Assembly (NCBI GenBank): GCA_005885025.1
Contig: VAYC01000094.1
Location: 1-9,570, forward strand
Source: Actinomycetota bacterium
GTDB lineage: Bacteria > Actinomycetota > UBA4738
DNA length: 9,570 bases
Direction of reading: 5' to 3'
Part shown: piece by piece, positions 5,411 to 9,570 of the stretch
Layout: each line of letters opens with the position of its first letter
Position numbering within the stretch: position 1 is the first letter of the stretch
Position numbers and translations under genes: made by a program
Notes under the pieces: model-generated
Seen by the model: only the letters and a program-made list of their open reading frames with translations
The model's database searches: none
Told to the model about the DNA's origin: nothing

Positions 5411-7702
5411 ATGCGGGGAGGATCGATCCTGGGCCACCCGGTCCGCCGGGTGGAAGACCCTGACCTCGTGACGGGGGCGTCCCGGTACGTGGACGACATC
5501 GCGGTGGACGAGTCGCTGCACGCGGTCTTCGTCCGTTCCACGCTGGCCCACGGCCGAGTGGTGGCCATCGACGCCGCGCGAGCTCGTGACATGCCCGGCG
5601 TGGCGGGTGTCTTCACCGCGGCCGACGTCGACCTTGGTCCGATCGGCTCGGGCGCGACGTCGGAGGCGTTTGCCCGGCCGATCCTGGCTTCGGAGGTGGT
5701 CCGGTTCGTGGGCGAGCCTCTGGCGATGGTCCTTGCGGAGACTCGGGAGCAGGCGGCGGATGCAGCCGAAGCGGTCCTGATCGACTACGAACCGCTTCCT
5801 GCGGTGATCGATCCCGAGCGCGCCCTGGAGGCAGGGGCGCCCTTGTTGTTCCCGGAGCATGGGAGCAACGCGTCGCTGGAGAGTGAGTTCGGAGATTCGG
5901 ACCCGCTGGCGGGGGCCGAGGTCGTGGCTCGTGGCCGGTTCGTCAACCAGCGGCTGGCGCCGGTCCCGATGGAGACGAACGCGGCGCTGGCCGTGCCGGA
6001 CCCGGAGGCCGGAGGACTGACGATGTGGGTGTCGTGCCAAGCCCCGCACTATCTGCGATCGGGCCTGGCGGAGCCGCTGGGGCTCAAGGAGTCTCAGCTG
6101 AGGATCGTCGCCCCGGCGGTCGGGGGCGGGTTCGGCGCCAAGATCGAGGTCTCTCCCGAACACATCCTGGTGGGGGCGCTGGCCCTGCGCGTGGGCCGGC
6201 CGGTGAGGTGGATGGAAACCCGGTCGGAGAGCATGACCGCGATGGTGCATGGGCGCGCCCAGGTCCAGTACGTGGAGATCGGCGCCGAGAAGGACGGCAC
6301 GATCACCGGGCTGAAGGTCCGCTTGATCGGCGACGGCGGCGCCTATCCCGGCGAGGGTGCCTATCTGCCGGGTCTCACCCAGCTCATGCTGTCGGGCGTG
6401 TACCGGATCCCTCGCATCGCAACCAATCTCTCCTTCGTGGCCACGAACACCACGCCGGTCAACGCGTATCGAGGGGCTGGACGTCCGGAGGCCGCTGCCC
6501 TCCTCGAGCGGGCGGTCGACCTCCTGGCGGACGAGCTCGGGATGGATCCGGTGGAGGTTCGCCGGAAGAACCTCATCCCGAAGGACGTTTTCCCCTACAC
6601 CACGGCGACGGGAGCCCACTACGACGTGGGCGACTACGAGCTGGCGCTGGACGAGGCCCTTCGCCTGGCCGATTACGAAGGGCTCCGGCGAGAGCAGGCC
6701 GAGCGACGACGTCGAGGTGACGTGCATCAGCTCGGGATCGGCATCTCGTGCTACGTGGAGATCACCGCCCTTGGGATGGGAAGCGAGTTCGGGTCGGTCG
6801 AGGTGCACCCCGATGGGTCGCTCACCGTCCTGACGGGAACCTCGCCCCATGGGCAGGGGCACGCCACCGCGTTCGCGCAGATCGTCGCCGACATGCTGAA
6901 GGTGCCGTTCGAGGCGGTGACCGTGGTCCACTCGGACACGGCCGTGGTGCCACGGGGTCAGGGGACGATGGGGTCGCGATCCGCCCAGGTCGGGGGGAGC
7001 GCCGTGCTTCGAGCGAGCGAGCGGGTCCTGGAGAAGGCCCGCCGGCTGGCCGCGCACATCCTCGAGGCGGGCGTGGACGACGTGGTGCTGTTCGACGACG
7101 GCAGGGTCGGGATCGCGGGAGCGCCGGACCGGGCGCTGACGTGGTCCGAGCTGGCGGAAGCGGCGAACGACCGCTCTCGGGTTCCCGAGGGCATGGACCC
7201 GGGGCTGGCGGCCAAGGGCGACTTCTCCCAGTCGGCCGACGGCACGTTCCCGTTCGGAGCGCACGTCGCGGTGGTGGAGGTGGACACTGAGACGGGCCGG
7301 ACGCGATTGATCCGACACGTCGCGGTGGATGACTGCGGTCGCATCCTCAACCCGCTGCTGGTCGAAGGCCAGGTCCACGGCGGGCTCGCGCAGGGGATCG
7401 CCCAGGCTTTGTACGAAGAAGTCCTGTACGACGAGGACGGGAATCCCCTGACGGGGACCCTGATGAACTACGAGATCCCCAGCGCGGCCGAGTTTCCGTG
7501 GTTCGAGACGGCTCACACCGAGACGCCCACGCCACTCAACCCGCTCGGCGCGAAGGGCATCGGGGAGTCGGCCACCATCGGCTCGACCCCGGCCGTCCAG
7601 AACGCCGTGATCGATGCCGTGTCCCACCTCGGGGTTCGCCACATCGACATGCCTGCGACCCCCGAAAGAGTCTGGCGCGCCATCCGCGAGGCCAGAGGCT
7701 GA
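5411..7702 (+). CDS. Molybdenum hydroxylase large subunit, xanthine dehydrogenase/CoxL family, form II-like
   Basis: A 763-aa molybdopterin cytosine dinucleotide-type large subunit, the part of these enzymes that hydroxylates the substrate at a Mo centre in the cytoplasm. The N-terminal a/b hammerhead domain (GSILG.PVRRVEDPDLVTG onward) is followed by Mo-cofactor motifs: GGGFGAK at 238-244, the active-site loop AYRGAGR at 352-358, PHGQGH with Gln482, and the catalytic Glu719 in KGIGES. AYRGAGR is the form II signature; true aerobic CO dehydrogenase (form I) has AYxCSFR, so CO oxidation should not be assumed. Aldehydes or N-heterocycles are possible substrates. No FAD or 2Fe-2S subunit gene is adjacent. 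I prefer ATG 5411, because the stretch from ATG 5378 uses codons rare here (TCA, CTA, TTG); ATG 5378 has a GGTGA upstream and remains possible, while an open frame back to 5084 runs over ctaC. Family certain, substrate unknown. Confidence 0.92.
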   Translation: MRGGSILGHPVRRVEDPDLVTGASRYVDDIAVDESLHAVFVRSTLAHGRVVAIDAARARDMPGVAGVFTAADVDLGPIGSGATSEAFARPILASEVVRFVGEPLAMVLAETREQAADAAEAVLIDYEPLPAVIDPERALEAGAPLLFPEHGSNASLESEFGDSDPLAGAEVVARGRFVNQRLAPVPMETNAALAVPDPEAGGLTMWVSCQAPHYLRSGLAEPLGLKESQLRIVAPAVGGGFGAKIEVSPEHILVGALALRVGRPVRWMETRSESMTAMVHGRAQVQYVEIGAEKDGTITGLKVRLIGDGGAYPGEGAYLPGLTQLMLSGVYRIPRIATNLSFVATNTTPVNAYRGAGRPEAAALLERAVDLLADELGMDPVEVRRKNLIPKDVFPYTTATGAHYDVGDYELALDEALRLADYEGLRREQAERRRRGDVHQLGIGISCYVEITALGMGSEFGSVEVHPDGSLTVLTGTSPHGQGHATAFAQIVADMLKVPFEAVTVVHSDTAVVPRGQGTMGSRSAQVGGSAVLRASERVLEKARRLAAHILEAGVDDVVLFDDGRVGIAGAPDRALTWSELAEAANDRSRVPEGMDPGLAAKGDFSQSADGTFPFGAHVAVVEVDTETGRTRLIRHVAVDDCGRILNPLLVEGQVHGGLAQGIAQALYEEVLYDEDGNPLTGTLMNYEIPSAAEFPWFETAHTETPTPLNPLGAKGIGESATIGSTPAVQNAVIDAVSHLGVRHIDMPATPERVWRAIREARG

Positions 7703-7710
7703 TCGGGTCG

Positions 7711-7740
7711 TTGCCAGCGCCGCTCCGCAGGGCGCAAGCT
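7711..7740 (+). promoter_or_regulatory. Possible promoter of the MBL-rhodanese gene
   Basis: The 45-base gap after the molybdenum gene holds TTGCCA (7711-7716), an 18-base spacer and CAAGCT (7735-7740), which ends seven bases before the ATG at 7748. No Shine-Dalgarno precedes that ATG, so a leaderless transcript is plausible. The -10 match is weak, and read-through from the upstream gene could serve equally well. Confidence 0.35.
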
Positions 7741-7747
7741 AGTCGCG

Positions 7748-9142
7748 ATGGAGCTCGACGTGATCGTGACGCCGGGGTTGGGCGACAACAGTTACCTCAT
7801 CGCATCCGGAGGCGAAGCAGCCGTCGTCGACCCGCAGCGCGACGCCGGCAGGTTCCTGGCCGCAGCCGAAGCCCGCGGGGTCACCATCCGCTACGTCCTG
7901 GAGACCCACGTCCACAACGATTACGTGTCCGGCGGGACCGAGATCCGAGCGGCGACGGGTGCGGCGATCGCAGCGCCGGCAAGGGGGCGGTACGAGTTCC
8001 CCATCGAGCCGATGGCCGAAGGCGACGAGCTCAAGGTCGGCGACCTGCGACTCAGGGCCATGGAGACTCCCGGCCATACACCTGAGCACCTTTCCTATCT
8101 GTTGTTCGAAGAAGGGTCGGGCGCGCCTGCGGCCGTCTTCACCGGCGGCAGCATGATGGTGGGGAGCGCCGGACGAACCGACCTGCTCGGGGCGGACCTG
8201 GCCGATGAGCTGACCCGGCACCAGTACCGAACCCTTCGGCGCTTGGCTACTCTGCCGGATCCCGTCCAGATCCTTCCGACGCACGGAGCGGGGAGCTTCT
8301 GCGGGTCGGGCCCGGCGGAGAAGGACCGCACGTCGACCCTCGGGCGCGAGCGGAAACGCAACCGCGCCCTGCGAGCGCCGGACGAGGACGCCTTCGTCCG
8401 CCAGCAGCTCTCGGGGTTGATGGCCTATCCCACCTATTACGCCTCCATGGCGCCCATCAATCGCGCGGGGCCGAGGCTCCTGGCCGGCGTGCCGGGTCCG
8501 GGTCCCCTCACACCCGAAGAGCTGGCGGCTCGCCAGCGGGCCGGGGTGTGGGTGATCGACGGCCGGTGGCGGGTGCCGTTCGCCCGCGCTCACGTCCCGG
8601 GCTCGCTCAATGTGGAGCTCGACGACACGTTCGGCAGCTACGTTGGGTGGGTCGTTCCGTTCGGCGAGCCGCTCGCGTTGGTCCTTCCGGAGCCGGAGAA
8701 GCAGTCGTTGCACGAGGCCATGACGCAGCTCTTCCGGATCGGCTTCGAGCGAATCGAGGGATATTTGGACGGCGGCCTCGACGCGTGGCGGGGGGTCGGG
8801 CTGCCCGTGGATTCGTACCGCACGGCCGGGCTGGAGGAGCTGTGCAGGGCTTACCGGGCCGGCGAGGTTCCGCACCTGCTCGACGTGCGCCAGCGGACGG
8901 AATGGGACGCGGGGCGCATCCCCGGCAGCACGCACGTCTTCGTGGGAGATCTCCCAGCCCGGCTCGACGAGGTCCCCAGGGACGAGCAGGTGTGGGTGAT
9001 CTGCGCCACCGGGCACCGCGCGGCCCTCGCGACGAGCCTGCTCGATCGCCTGGACATCCCGGTCCGGCTCGTCGAGGGCACCGGGGTCACGGACTTCCTG
9101 AAGCATTGCCCGCCAGCCGGGCATGAGGGGAGCCAGGGATGA
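7748..9142 (+). CDS. Metallo-beta-lactamase-fold protein with two C-terminal rhodanese domains
   Basis: A 464-aa cytoplasmic protein of the MBL-rhodanese group, relatives of which oxidise persulfides or move sulfane sulfur. The MBL domain (about 1-210) has THVHNDY at 53-59, GHTPEH with His110, FTGGS at 131-135 and PTHGAGS with His179. Compared with ETHE1-type persulfide dioxygenases, the second His of HxHxDH is Tyr59, and the Asp metal ligand of FTGD is Gly134. A first rhodanese domain (about 254-360) has no Cys in its expected active loop and is probably inactive. The second (about 362-458) has the loop CATGHRA with Cys419, matching the CxxGxR pattern of active sulfurtransferases. The ATG at 7748 lacks a Shine-Dalgarno; the stop overlaps a downstream ATG as ATGA. 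It follows a molybdenum hydroxylase gene after 45 bases. Domain calls are firm; the reaction is unknown. Confidence 0.9.
   Translation: MELDVIVTPGLGDNSYLIASGGEAAVVDPQRDAGRFLAAAEARGVTIRYVLETHVHNDYVSGGTEIRAATGAAIAAPARGRYEFPIEPMAEGDELKVGDLRLRAMETPGHTPEHLSYLLFEEGSGAPAAVFTGGSMMVGSAGRTDLLGADLADELTRHQYRTLRRLATLPDPVQILPTHGAGSFCGSGPAEKDRTSTLGRERKRNRALRAPDEDAFVRQQLSGLMAYPTYYASMAPINRAGPRLLAGVPGPGPLTPEELAARQRAGVWVIDGRWRVPFARAHVPGSLNVELDDTFGSYVGWVVPFGEPLALVLPEPEKQSLHEAMTQLFRIGFERIEGYLDGGLDAWRGVGLPVDSYRTAGLEELCRAYRAGEVPHLLDVRQRTEWDAGRIPGSTHVFVGDLPARLDEVPRDEQVWVICATGHRAALATSLLDRLDIPVRLVEGTGVTDFLKHCPPAGHEGSQG
9126..9132 (+). promoter_or_regulatory. Ribosome binding site pointing to ATG 9139, out of frame with the lipoprotein body
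   Basis: AGGGGAG lies six bases before the ATG at 9139, which overlaps the MBL-rhodanese stop as ATGA. This is the best initiation signal near the lipoprotein, yet its reading frame ends at a TAG at 9178-9180 after 13 codons. It therefore bears directly on whether the lipoprotein signal peptide is frameshifted. Confidence 0.5.
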
Positions 9143-9155
9143 GGATGGCTACCCC

Positions 9156-9570
9156 GTGGCTGGTGCTCTCTCATTGTTAGGCGTCGGTTGCGCGAGCGCG
9201 ACCGTCACGCGGCAGCCTCGGGCGGAATCCTCGACCCCCACGCCGACCCCTTCGCCGACCACCATCGTATTGGATCCTCCTGCGAATACGGAGACGTTCG
9301 CGCCGCCAGGCGATGCCGTGCCCGGCCTAACGGCGGATGAGGCGATCGCCGTCTATGAGGCTGCCAATCCGAACTTCCAGCTTCCGGAAGGAGCGACCTC
9401 CCAATTGGGCTACTACACGGCTGCGGTGGGGGACGGAACGTACCGCCACAAGGATCAGCTGGCCTGGGGGCTCACCTGGCACGAGTGCATCCACTCCGGG
9501 GAATTGAGCGAAAGTCCATCCGAGAGCACCTTGTCCTGCACCTTCTGGATGTTTCTGGATGCGAACACAG
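9156..9570 (+). CDS. Putative secreted lipoprotein, N-terminal part (partial, possible frameshift at start)
   Basis: An open frame with no stop runs to the window end, giving about 138 residues. A short hydrophobic stretch ends in LGVGC (Cys at codon 9189), a plausible though imperfect lipobox. A Thr/Pro-rich linker (STPTPTPSPTT) typical of exported proteins follows, then a globular part with TADEAIAVYEAANP, the aromatic LGYYTAAVG stretch and two cysteines (HEC and LSC) that could form a disulfide. I do not recognise the family. The in-frame GTG at 9156 is used as a formal start but gives an n-region without positive charge and has no well-spaced Shine-Dalgarno. The better start, ATG 9139, is in another frame; removing two bases of the CTCTCTC tract at 9166-9172 would join them into MRMATPWLVLSLLGVGCAS, a good signal peptide. 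A/T-ending codons look commoner here than in the neighbours. Confidence 0.6.
   Translation, partial: MAGALSLLGVGCASATVTRQPRAESSTPTPTPSPTTIVLDPPANTETFAPPGDAVPGLTADEAIAVYEAANPNFQLPEGATSQLGYYTAAVGDGTYRHKDQLAWGLTWHECIHSGELSESPSESTLSCTFWMFLDANT
9186..9203 (+). repeat. GC-rich hairpin in the lipoprotein 5' region
   Basis: GGTTGCGC and GCGCGACC can pair over eight positions (one G-T pair) around a GA centre; sterically this means seven pairs with a four-base loop. It lies 14 bases after the CT tract where the reading frame breaks. It has no T-run, so a terminator is unlikely, and in DNA of this GC content such a hairpin can arise by chance. Confidence 0.25.

Noticed and set aside
5396..7642. Long - strand open frame of 748 codons opposite the molybdenum hydroxylase
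   Set aside because: Antisense shadow: rich in Arg, His, Asp and Gly with no domain motifs, while the + strand frame has all family motifs across the same span.
5411..7702. Annotation as aerobic CO dehydrogenase large subunit (coxL)
   Set aside because: The active-site loop is AYRGAGR (form II), not AYxCSFR, and the coxM and coxS partners are absent.
7739..9124. Open - strand frame of 461 codons opposite the MBL-rhodanese gene
   Set aside because: Mirror of a gene with clear MBL and rhodanese motifs; no independent signal.
1..9570. CRISPR array, tRNA or rRNA gene, insertion sequence or phage gene
   Set aside because: No regularly spaced repeats, RNA-gene signatures, transposase motifs or terminal inverted repeats were seen; nearly all of the window is coding.

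Overview
The window is high-GC bacterial chromosomal DNA from an aerobic organism. Both cytochrome-bearing exported proteins look lipid-anchored: subunit II and the small cytochrome c each carry a lipobox-like Cys. Two + strand genes seem to start without a Shine-Dalgarno sequence, just downstream of a -10-like element. The oxidase, molybdenum-hydroxylase and MBL-rhodanese genes are of kinds I associate with Actinomycetota. I read it as a probable actinobacterial (or similar monoderm) genome; the lineage is not proven from this window.

Region 1 (about 1-5292, - strand) is one compact terminal-oxidase operon, read right to left: ctaC (subunit II fused to cytochrome c, caa3 type), ctaD (subunit I with a C-terminal two-helix extension), ctaE (subunit III), a 131-aa three-helix membrane protein, ctaG (caa3 assembly factor), a lipoprotein cytochrome c homologous to the CtaC C-terminus, and the first 18 codons of a further exported or membrane protein. 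From ctaD onward every junction is a 4-bp stop/start overlap, so the set is probably translated as a coupled unit. Together these genes should build a membrane caa3-type cytochrome c oxidase that takes electrons through its own tethered cytochrome and reduces O2.

Region 2 (5293-5410) is a 118-bp divergent intergenic region. It has a good sigma70-like promoter for the oxidase operon (TTGACA-N18-CATAAG on the - strand), a perfect 6-bp-arm inverted repeat over the predicted transcription start, a strong ctaC ribosome binding site, and a -10-like box facing the + strand gene.

Region 3 (5411-9570, + strand) holds a molybdenum hydroxylase large subunit of the xanthine dehydrogenase/CoxL family with the form II signature AYRGAGR and no FAD or FeS subunit beside it. 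Next comes a metallo-beta-lactamase-fold protein with two rhodanese domains, then the start of a Cys-anchored lipoprotein that runs off the window. The lipoprotein's best ribosome binding site and ATG are out of frame with its body, and a 2-bp change in a CT tract would join them.

Most of the window is recognisable metabolism. The points most worth checking are Asp in place of the near-universal catalytic-channel Glu of subunit I, the apparent frameshift in the lipoprotein signal peptide, loss of the Asp metal ligand in the MBL domain, the orphan molybdenum subunit, and the unnamed membrane protein in the operon.
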